DNA from: Notospermus geniculatus
Taxonomy: Eukaryota > Nemertea > Pilidiophora > Heteronemertea > Lineidae
Assembly (NCBI GenBank): GCA_002633025.1
Contig: NMRB01000913.1
Location: 90,267 to 154,266, forward strand
DNA: 64,000 nucleotides
Direction of reading: 5' to 3'
The notes below the pieces were generated by a model. That model searched no databases, was not told the origin of the DNA, and saw nothing but the letters and a program-made list of their open reading frames with translations. Within the stretch, counting starts at the first letter, position 1, and every line of letters begins with the position of its first letter. A program made the position numbers and the translations under genes. Below, piece after piece: positions 54,683 to 64,000 of the stretch.

Positions 54683-54737
54683 ACTCTGTCGGCCAATCAC
54701 GTCGGATAAAGTTTATTATGTGGCCAGGCCCTTAGGC

Positions 54738-56189
54738 TGCTTATACCTCAATTTGACAAAAGAACAATACAAGTTGTTGTACATTTCATGCAGAGAAATC
54801 GCCTCTGTGACTGTGAGTTGCATTAGCAACACACCAATGAAACATCAATCCAAGTCCAAATCACCAATACGTTTCTACGATTCCACCACGATTACAATGG
54901 CATTACCGCCATGGCTGGTTCCAAGCGATGAACAAACATCGTGTTCTCGTCAAGAGTTTGAAGAAGGTTTCTCCACACATCGCTTGACGCTGTATGTAAA
55001 TTGTCACATTTTCTTGCAATGAAATATACACCTCTCAACAGCAGCTGTTTAGTGATGGATGTACTCAAGGCGCCAGATCATATTGACCTTGTCGAGTTCA
55101 AGTATGTATCTATTAGTGGGTTGGTGTAAAAAGTGACCGTAAGTGGGCAAAGAAGGAGCAGAAGAAATGACTCAGTCGTCGGTTCTCGAGGTCTTAATAC
55201 TCAGCTTCAGTCACAAATTGCCGATAATGTTTTTCCTGATCATTTTAGCTGAACAATTTCAGTGGCATTATCTGGGCACGTTTGGCATCTTTTAGCACAA
55301 ATCTAATCTATTTATTGAATTGTTTGCAAAAAAGCAAAGGACGAATGGAATTGTTCAGTCTTGTGATTAGCCTGGGCCAGGAGAATTGCCATGACTGTGT
55401 GACTCAAATATGGAGTGTTACAGTCAGTCTGAAAAACCACCGAAGTTGCACTTAGGGCTGATGCAGCAATGAGTGGCATGGATTGAGAGAAGGACTTTGA
55501 CATGACTCAAGCGATGCTACCAGTGACAAGCATCCATTAATTCTTGGTAGCATGGTCCAGAGGAAGCAACTTCATGCAGCATCACTGCTATTATTGAAAG
55601 GCTTCCTCCTGAACAAGGATTTTGTAGAAACTGAAATTCCACCACGTTGATCAAAATCTTTAAATTATTCTAAAACCACCTGTATAAACTGGAATTGATA
55701 CTGGCTTATCCCGAGGCTTCTGGATTGTAGCTTGCCTATTTTCCCAGTCTTACTGGTTATAGCAGCTGTTGTTTGCCGAGATGCCGCCACCTGTTACAAA
55801 TGCTTATATTCTGTCTTCTTTGGTGCACTACTTGGCTTCAGTGAGTGGTCGTCGTCATTCCAAAGCCTAGCAACAGTTAGATATGATGTGAAGTGTCATC
55901 TACTGATTTGCTTGGGTCCTGTCATCCAGCACATAACTGGTGATGTTCTTCTTGCAGCCTGTTTCTCATTCAGTGACTTCCACACCGTACCCATGTCCCG
56001 TTTCCTATAATTCTGCATGAAACTGCTTTCAAATCCCTCTTGAACCGAATGTGTCTGATTCACCACCAACTTGAACCAAGCAAATGACTTGGAAAGTATG
56101 ATGGCCCTTCAGAACTTCAATATTGAGAACTCAGCCAAGTTCAATTCCTTAAAAGCTTTGGATTCTCAGGAGAGGCAATTAATGGTGTA
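54738..56189. other. No gene recognised
   Basis: Short open frames only (for example 54750-55022 and 55732-56010), with no family motif and no convincing splice context. Confidence 0.4.
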
Positions 56190-56735
56190 ATGTCTTGCAT
56201 TTTTGTGTTGCCATCCAAAGGTCTTAGGTTAAGATTCTATAGTCACTCGCCAACTCGCACGCTTTCTCGGTTGGCCCAGTCGAGCCTTGCATTTCTGGGT
56301 AGCAGTCCAAAGGTCTTAGGTTGAGATCCTAGTCACTCACCAACTTGCCTACTCCCTCTGCCGGCACAGTCGAGCCTTGCATTTCTCGGCAGCAGTCCAA
56401 AGATCTTAGTTTGAGATCCTAGTCACTCACCAACCCACACACTCTCTCGGGCAGTCCAGTGAAGCCTTGCATTTCTGGGTTGCAGTCCAAAGGTCTTAGG
56501 TTAAGATCCAAGTCCCTCACCAACTCAAACAATCTCTCAGTCAGTCTAGTCGAGCCATTTCTGGGTAGCAGTCCAAAGATCTTAGGTTAAGATCCGAGTC
56601 ACTCACCAACTCACACACTCTCTTGGTCAGTCCAGTCGAGCTTTGCATTTCTGGGTAGCAGTCCAAAGGTCTTAGGTTAAGATCCTTGTCACTTGCCAAC
56701 TCGCACACTCTTTCGGTCAGCACAGTCGAGCCGTC
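56190..56735. repeat. Minisatellite of about 92 bp, 6 copies
   Basis: Unit: gagccttgcatttctgggta, gcagtccaaaggtcttaggt, taagatcctagtcactcacc, aactcacacactctctcggt, cagtccagtc. Copies are diverged but regular. Confidence 0.85.
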
Positions 56736-57106
56736 ACAGAGCTCCAGTCAACCCAGCCCTTCAAACAAGCGCCAAGTTCATTGTCCGTTCCACTTCAGCA
56801 TCCTTCTTCAGAAAGTCCACTGTGCCCTTCTGTCTATCCTGCTCTCCCAACCATTTGTCAGATTGATCCCGAAGTGCAGATGACTGCCATTCTTCTTGTT
56901 TAGTACCATTCTCCTTGGACAACTTTGCCCCCAACTTCTTCTAAATCCCCATGCAGGTCAGTGTTGGTGACATTTTACCCTCTAGTTGATATTGAGTGCC
57001 AGTCTGTTGGGTGGTGATCATGCCAATCGTGGTGTTGTTCACTTGAACACAAAATTCGATGCAAGACTTTTTGCTAGAACGAGCTGCCTGCCATACCCAG
57101 GTTAAT

Positions 57107-57500
57107 CAGGGTTCCCACTGGTCCTTAAAATCCTTAAAAGTACTTAAATTTGTAAGAGTGATATTTAAGTACTTAAAAGTCCTTAGATTTCAGAAAATGC
57201 TGTAAAACTCCTTAAAAGTCCTCAAGTTTTTTGTCAGGAGCAAAAATAAAATTTCCTCGTATGTTAATTACTCTAAAAATGTCGTTAAATTTTGATTTCT
57301 CACCAACGCAGAAGAAAAGTCGGCCTGCCGGCGCCGCCCATTGAACTTTGTCATATGTACATCTCTACGATCTCTGATGGAGCTTTCTGTGGGCGGTGCC
57401 GGTTGTTGGTGGAAAATGGTACTTAAATTTGACTACATTTGTCCTAAAAAGTACTTAAAAAGTCCTTAAAAAAGGATCCTGGAAAAGAGTGGGAACCCTG
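57107..57500. mobile_element. Non-autonomous TIR element (cagggttcccact ends)
   Basis: cagggttcccactggtcctt at the left and gagtgggaaccctg at the right, flanked on both sides by ttaat. Many ccttaaaagtacttaaa words pair internally. No transposase frame. Confidence 0.75.
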
Positions 57501-57959
57501 TTAATGTGTTGGAGTGAAATCTCGACAATGCAGATGCTGGTTGCTACCTTTAAGATCCTATAATTTCCTTACAGATGTTTCAGCACTGTATTGAGAGACT
57601 TCGACCTTGGATTGTTCTGTTCGTTTTGGATTCACTTAAGAGATAAAATAAGATTCCTTCCCAAACACAGAGCAGATGACATTAGCTCGTTGCTGCTGAT
57701 GGTGTTACCTGGAGCAGATTCCTCTGAAAGAAAGAAACGTGGCTTTGAAGTGCAGTGGGTAAAAGTGGTCAGCGTGTTAGCACGGATTCAGCTTTTGTGT
57801 CATGGATGAGGGTGAACTGTGTGGTTGGAGCTTTCAGAACACAAGCATCTATTACCTCTTTCGTCCTTGAGGTTGCAGCTTTGACTTTAACGGCCCTATA
57901 ACACAATAGCTGAAATATATGTCTCTACAGGTTTAGATAGCCAACATAGAGCACCAAAA
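57501..57959. other. No gene recognised
   Basis: A short open frame at 57591-57809 has no motif or splice support. Confidence 0.35.
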
Positions 57960-58165
57960 ACGACACACAAAATGATAAGCTAAGTAAAGTCGTCTCCGAA
58001 TTTCACAAATTTTCGACCCCGGCAATCGGGGTCTTCCTCTGGCACTTTCTAGTAGAGATGCCAGAAGTGAATCTACAGGTTTACAATAGCAGTGGACAGC
58101 AGTGATAATAATGGAGTGAACTGATGACCAATGATGACCATCTTGCAACAAGTGACTACTTTTGC
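57960..58165. repeat. Family C element, copy 3 (degraded)
   Basis: aagtcgtctccgaatttcac, ttttcgaccccggcaatcgg, ctggcactttctag, then ctgatgaccaatgatgacca and gcaacaagtgactacttttg. Shares all these parts, inverted, with 58995-59200. Confidence 0.55.
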
Positions 58166-58740
58166 TGGAGTGGGTCACATTCATGTATTATATTCCTTCA
58201 AAAATGGCTGGGAAAAGAGGAACTGATCAAAAAATATTATGCAATTTCTTCAGGGGATTGGGATGTAGGGCCTACCTAAGAGGTGAAGTGCTGCACCTAT
58301 TGTTAGCTGTATCACCATCAGAAGATGTACGGAGACAGCCTCAACCTCTGCATCTTACATCTTGAATTGAGCAGCCTTCCTCCTCTGCTTATATACCAAT
58401 GGTATCAACTTCAACTTCTCAGGTAAATGATTAGGGATATTCAACTCAGTTGATGACAGTTGGCTGCAAGTGCAGACAGACACCGAGGCTATTGATGTCT
58501 TACTTGGGCAAATATTGACCAGAAAAAGCTTTGCTTGGTGATGGAGTAGTTCGAATGTATTTGAAAGATGAAGAGGCCAGTAACCTCCACGTCCAGGAGT
58601 TTGTTTTGGTGGAAAAGGTGTCTTTTACACTATTTGTTGCAGGTATTGGGATTAGGAATGCTAAGCAAACTATCAGTAAAAAGACCTTGCATTCTCAATG
58701 TTTCATTTGCTCCTCAGGTTCCTTGCGAGGTAGTCACCTT

Positions 58741-58887
58741 GGGCCGTATGCACCAAACGAAGATAATCTTCAACTTGGGTTGAGCCACAACTTTTCAGTT
58801 GTTCAGGTTTACTGGGGTATGATCTGACAATGGAAAAGTTGTGGCTAAACCTGAGTTGAAGATTATCTTTGCTTGGTGCATATGGGG
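58741..58887. repeat. Fold-back MITE, family A copy 2
   Basis: gggccgtatgcaccaaacga and ttgcttggtgcatatggg ends; inner gagccacaacttttc pairing. Same family as 4875-5024. Confidence 0.7.
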
Positions 58888-58994
58888 TCGAAAATTGCTT
58901 AAGCCAAAGTCTGAACCACCCAATCTTTTGGTTCTTCTGGTTTTGGACCTGACATGCTGAGGTCTAGAAAACTTGCCAATTTGCCTACACATTT

Positions 58995-59200
58995 GTGACC
59001 TGCTCCAGCAAAAGCAGGCGCATGTCGCAGGTGATCATCATTGGTCATCAGTTTACTCATCTATTATCACTACTTCCACTATACTTGTCAACTTGTCAAT
59101 CTTATACTTCTGGTAACTTGAAAGTGCCAGCCTGAAGAAGACCCCAGTTGGGGTCGAAAATTTGCTAAATTTCTGGAGGACAACTTCAGTTATTATGTCA
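58995..59200. repeat. Family C element, copy 4 (inverted relative to copy 3)
   Basis: gacctgctccagcaaaagca, catcattggtcatcagttta, acttgaaagtgccagcctga, gaccccagttggggtcgaaa, tttctggaggacaacttcag. The ends equal those of 38559-38686. Confidence 0.6.
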
Positions 59201-60118
59201 ACCTGCAGAGAGGAACATTTCTGTTGTGTTGTAAGGCCGTTAACCCTTTCCTCGGTTGTGAAATGCACCTACTTTTGCAAGATTGTGTCACATTTTCTTC
59301 TCAAACTTGTCTTGGAAACTTCTTTGATTCTGCATACATGTGCACATGTGCTGAAGGTTGCAGGGATATCATAACTTGCAACTCGTCGCTGCTGTGGTTG
59401 TTCCTACGCGATAGGAAATGGCTTGTGTAGCTCATGTCCATCTGTTGAGAATTGGATCTTTTTGAAGCCTTACATGTATTTGACCTCACGAAGCGCTATC
59501 ATTGTGTGGTGCAATCCTAACTGCTGTGGTAACGTGAATTGCGATGATACCTCTCTTCACACAAGACAGAATAGCATGACCAGAGAAGCCAACAAAATTA
59601 AACTGACCGCCTTCATACCTGAGGATAGCAACGAGGGTTCAAACACAAGGCTGGTGAATTTGAACCTATTAGCCGAGTGTGTGCTAGAATTTCTTGATTG
59701 GGTTTATGATTATTGTCACCTGGTGATCAAATTACACGGGTTCAGTCACAGTTGCTGTCATGCTCGTTCATTAGTAGTCATAGAAACAGGCATAAAGGTT
59801 ACACAGGCATGCGAGCAAAGGTCAGTCGGTGCAGCGTCTTCCAAAGAATTACTCATTCCTCGGCTTCGATTTTTATATTGATGAACCTGTCTCCTGGTTA
59901 TGATGTGGTGGGTCATTGATCGTCGTATTGTATCGGTCTTATGTAAATCGTTCGTGTCCATTCCAGCTGAAGTGTTCAATCGCCACGGAGATAATCGTTG
60001 GCAAATAGGCCCAGGTTGGTGATGACGATTTGTTGGTCCTTTCAAATGAAAAAGGGCTTCCTGTTGCAAAATATTAAAACGTACTCCCTTAGGCGGACAC
60101 CTGTACCAGGATATCGTC
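59201..60118. other. No gene recognised
   Basis: Open frame 59423-59881 has no motif; probably non-coding. Confidence 0.35.
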
Positions 60119-60238
60119 AGCTGAGAATTAACTGGTTCTAAGTGCTTGACCCAAACTCCCTGTGTCAAGTCCCTTGCAGGCACGGGAAGTCAGGGGCGTG
60201 TTAAGAATGGACATAGAACCAGTCAATTCTCAGTTGAC
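60119..60238. repeat. Short inverted repeat
   Basis: cagctgagaattaactggtt against aaccagtcaattctcagttg, arms of about 22 bp with a 75 bp spacer. Confidence 0.5.
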
Positions 60239-63200
60239 TTCTGATCTCAGTGTTGAGTGGAATATGAAGTTAGTCCTAAAACAGCGATTACTGAAGTTAC
60301 TGTCATGACCTTAGTTCACCCAGCATCCAGCACACAGCAGATACAATATGCAAAAAAACGCCAGTGATTTTCTGCCACAGCAAAAATTCTAAAATTTCTT
60401 CCTGAAAGTTGTCCTTTAATGAATGTGCTGTGCTAAAAACATTGCTACATTGCCAATGCACAGATTGCACTCTGTCAATATTGACCAAGGAGAATTTGCC
60501 AAAGAGTTTGCCAAGTTGTACTTGTCATCATGTTTGCATGCTGCATCACCTTCCTGAGACCATCTCTCGTTATTAACTTCACCATCATTTTCTTGTAGGC
60601 CCACAGTAAAAATAAGCGTTTCTTCTACCGCTCGTTGAGAAATTAGTTCATTGAGATGTTTGGAGAAGCCAGTCATCTGAGGTGAACTCTGTCAAAGAAT
60701 TTAATGTTTTGCTGTTTGTCAGAGAGGACATTTTTTTCAGTCCTTTTATAACAGATACTGCTCCAGATTCCTGTGATTTACCAAGATTTTATCTTGAAGA
60801 CATTTATGTGACTTTTGTGAGCATTGGCCAAAAATTTTCCAAGGATGAATAAAAATGCAGTATCATCCAAGTTTTTAAAAAAAGGGCAACAACTGACACA
60901 AGACATTTTTTTCACTTGAGTCTATATGGTAAGAAATTGGAATATTTTTGAACCCCCTTTCTTTGATGAAAAAAGGCCGTAAAACTACTGAAACCCAGCC
61001 CTTTTGACATCAAAATGATTAGGACAAAAAATACATGAAGTAAACTGTTTCAAGATGAAAAACGATGACTTAGTTCCATGTGGCCTGGTGTGGTCTGCAT
61101 GCCCTTTCTTAAGGATTAGTCATCCGCTCAGCAGCGAGGAATCTTTGCTAAGTGTTTTCATCTGCCTTGTGATTGTGCCTAGATTGGCATCCATTCATTG
61201 CTGATTGGATTTTTGATCGTTGTAGGTGGGTATTTCATCTGCTTTAGAGGGGTATATGATTTTGGTAATCTTTGCAAGCCTTTTTGGACAACATTGGTAC
61301 ATATTGATGAATCCTTAAGCAATGAAAAATTGCTGACTTTGGATTTTTGGTGCAACCCAATGATCTCACTCTGTTGTTCAAGTGGATGTGATAGGTTGAG
61401 ACTCAAGCTTGGTGCTTTTTGGATGGCAAGCCTGATATGGTTCTCATAAATGGGAATCCATTTTGGGGGGAGAGGACAGAATTCGACAGCAGTTAGAAAC
61501 CTTTAAACTCTACTGACCAACATGGAGGTTGCCCTCATTGCCATGCATCATGTCTTTGGAAAATAATAAAGTGTGGAGCTCCTTTCTTTTCTGGATGAGT
61601 GTCCTTTTCTTGTCTGGTGAGCCTGGTAGATTTGTTACCCTTAAAATAACACATCTTCCTGGAAAATGTCGTCACTGAATCAGTCATGAGTGATATCATC
61701 TTGGCAGAATGTTACTGTCAAATCAGTTATGGTACTGGTGGTACTGGTTTTGTTTCTGATGTCACTCTTGCTTGGAGTTATGTGATTTTCAATCTTCTCG
61801 ACTTCGGGGTGTTGCCAGACACCAGAATGGCCCAATAAATCTCTAGCATAATGCTGGTTTGATAAATGACTTTGTGAGACAGTGCTATCATGGGTCATTA
61901 GCAAAATGATGACAAATATACCATACATGGCAGTTAATGCTTTATTTGTTCAGTTCATCTTCTGCTGATGGGAGTTTGATGAACTGCTAATTGTTTGTTA
62001 GATCACATTGGTCTTAAGTGCCATCAATTAGGCATGATCAAGTTGTAAATAGGGATTTCTGGCAATGGGAGTTTAATACTGGTGTAATTCATGGCTGCCA
62101 TTTGTTGCTGTGATTTAAGTCACATTGCTCAGAAATATTGCTGCACATCATATCTCAGGGATTATCTCAGCGATTTCGCAGCAAGCAAGCACAGAATCAG
62201 GCCACTTTCATCATCAGAAAATATGAGCTAGTGGCTGTCACAGTGGCACAGTGCTGTATTTGCACCAAATATACTCATGATGTCATGGATTCAGTTCTGA
62301 GTCGGAGCCGCGTCTTATGTGATACAAAGGGCTGTCCTTTACCATAAAATTCCTTCTGCATCACATCACACCAGCATCAAGAATTCTCCTTCCACTTCTC
62401 TACCCCAATTCATCTGGCATGCTTTCTCCTTTGTCCTCAGCCACAGAGCATTACTGCGTAGCCACTTTCATGAAATATTCAATTCAAAATCTCATTCCTG
62501 CTCGAAAAATTTTTAACTTCATCATGTTGTACATCATTTAGGTGGCTCGATTATTCACGAGATTATTGCAGGTTAAAATTTCAACCCTACTTAACCTGAC
62601 TTCATGAAAACAAATCAAAGTGATGGCACACACTATGCACTATTTGCCCTGCTCTGTTTAGTTTGGAACCGAACTTGAAATACAAATAGATGGATATGAC
62701 TCGGTGTTACACGATCTGAAAAGAATTCATCTTGATCAATATTTCACTGCTTTGTTCCATCTTGCACGTGCTTGTGTACCGTTTTCAAAAGTTTTTACCC
62801 GGCTTCGCATTCTTCTTTGGCCAGTCTGGTTTGTACAAACTATTAAATGTCACCTTGTTGGCCATACTTACCCAAAGTGCAACTTAACTCTGTTTGCTTC
62901 TTCACTTCAAATCTTGAGCAAGCGGTCTTAGTAAAGTCATCCCTTTGTTTGGTTTGTGGTAACACATACTTTAACCAGTTTTAGCGACAGTTCAAGATTT
63001 AAAATCAGTGGTGTATTTCTGATTTTTTTTCCCCAAAACAAGGCAGTGGCGGTTATACAGTGTTTAACTCGCTCATTTGAGATGCATGTTCATCAACTTT
63101 TACACCCGATGCAATACTCGCACACAGTCCTGGTGACAATTTTAAGATTTAGTATGCTGCACATGGCTGTCCCGCCGCGAACCTGAGCAACGAGAATACC

Positions 63201-63294
63201 CCTGGACCAGATTGTGTGCACAGAAGTGAGGATAATGAAGACGGCTTCGAGTCTATTACAAGCACATTATGTGCCAACGGTGCTAGATTATCAA
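60239..63294. other. AT-rich stretch without recognisable genes
   Basis: Both strands hold only short open frames. No RNA gene, TIR element or minisatellite seen. Confidence 0.4.
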
Positions 63295-63353
63295 AAGATC
63301 AGGAGAGTCAATGCCTTTCAATAAAGATCACGAGAGTCAATGCCTTTCAATGG
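63295..63353. repeat. Tandem duplication of about 29 bp
   Basis: agatcaggagagtcaatgcc, tttcaata repeated once as agatcacgagagtcaatgcc, tttcaatgg. Confidence 0.7.
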
Positions 63354-63515
63354 CGTCTTAAAAAAGCTTTATGAAAATGTTTCACTTAAGTGAACATGTC
63401 ATAATACCAGAGATGCTCCGTGTTGAAGGAACAATAATGTAGGCACGGAGCGTGTTACTGAGCTGGTCTAGTGCTTTATCGTGCACTCATGAAATAAGTC
63501 AGAGGTTTTCAAGCA

Positions 63516-63870
63516 AGATGAGAATTTGATGGGCAAGGGGGTTAAAAAGAAAAGTGTCTTTTATAACCCTGGTGTAAACTCAAATTTGATGGGCAAAGGG
63601 GGTTAAAAAGAAAAGTGTCTTGTACAACCCTAGTGTAAACTCAAATTTGATGGGCAAAGGGGGTTAAAAAGAAAGGTGTCTTGTACAACCCTAGTGTAAA
63701 CTCAAATTTGATGGGCAAAGGGGTTAAAAAGAAAAGTGTCTTTTATAACCCTAGTGTAAACTCAAATTTGATGGGCAGAGGGGGTTAAAAAGAAAAGTGT
63801 CCTATAACCACGGAGTAAACTCAAATTTGATGAGCAAAGGGGTTAAAAAGAAAAGAGTCTTTCATAAGCA
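63516..63870. repeat. Minisatellite of about 61 bp, 6 copies
   Basis: Unit aaatttgatgggcaaagggg, gttaaaaagaaaagtgtctt, ttataaccctagtgtaaactc. High identity between copies suggests recent expansion. Confidence 0.9.
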
Positions 63871-64000
63871 TAACTTTTTGCTGTTGAAAAAAAGGAAAAA
63901 TAGAAGCAACCAATTTCAAATCTCTTAGCCAGTGGCAAGTGAGTGGATAGCAAAAATAAATTGCATCATTTTTCTTAGTCAATAAAATTGGACCATTACT

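Larger units (their letters stand above)
52979..54737. repeat. Second direct duplication, unit 2
   Basis: Same sequence as 51470-52976 with more differences than the first duplication: an about 80 bp local insertion near 53295-53380 (gatgtattgttgatgtattg) and a SINE at 53725-53874. It then continues into unique sequence (gcttatacctcaatttg). Confidence 0.85.

Noticed and set aside
59423-59881. 152-codon open frame on the plus strand
   Set aside because: No motif, hydrophobic pattern or splice context; composition like surrounding non-coding DNA.

Overview
The window is animal nuclear DNA. It has GT-AG introns in conserved phases, a eukaryotic tRNA-Asn, many short inverted-repeat transposons and several minisatellites. 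The gene content (SLC6 transporter, TRPV-like channels) and the frequent short words tacatgtac and taggcctac suggest a marine invertebrate deuterostome (echinoderm, hemichordate or amphioxus type). The species cannot be fixed from this sequence alone.

Layout. 0-1.2 kb: two minus-strand exons of a cysteine-rich (PAN/apple-like) protein whose gene runs off the left edge. 3.2-41.9 kb: the 3' two thirds of an SLC6 (sodium/chloride-coupled neurotransmitter or amino-acid) transporter on the plus strand. Exons for TM3-TM6 lie at 3240-5190 and exons for TM7-TM12 at 37927-40447; TM1-TM2 lie upstream of the window. The intron between the TM6 and TM7 exons is 32.7 kb. Inside it, all on the opposite strand, sits a tandem array of single-exon genes for short TRPV-like channels of about 560 residues (ankyrin repeats, six membrane helices, pore and S6). 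Seven are complete. An eighth, 3'-truncated copy duplicates copy 3 and ends exactly at a single N, so it is probably an assembly (haplotype) duplicate.

The array is the most interesting part. Copies are nearly identical at the DNA level across the N-terminal ankyrin part and the pore/S6, but differ strongly in S1-S4 and the S1-S2 loop, and different parts of one copy resemble different sisters. This fits repeated unequal duplication and gene conversion with a diversifying sensor region. Several copies also share upstream sequence blocks that may be common control regions.

41.9-64 kb: a 48-bp minisatellite, tRNA-Asn(GTT), hairpin transposons inserted in an older repeat, two possible first exons (one with a signal peptide), then a long AT-rich stretch without recognisable genes. 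That stretch holds a second N-joined duplication (51.47-54.74 kb), with a tRNA-derived SINE in only one copy, and minisatellites at 56.2 and 63.5 kb. At least twenty palindromic MITE-like elements are present, some nested inside one another.
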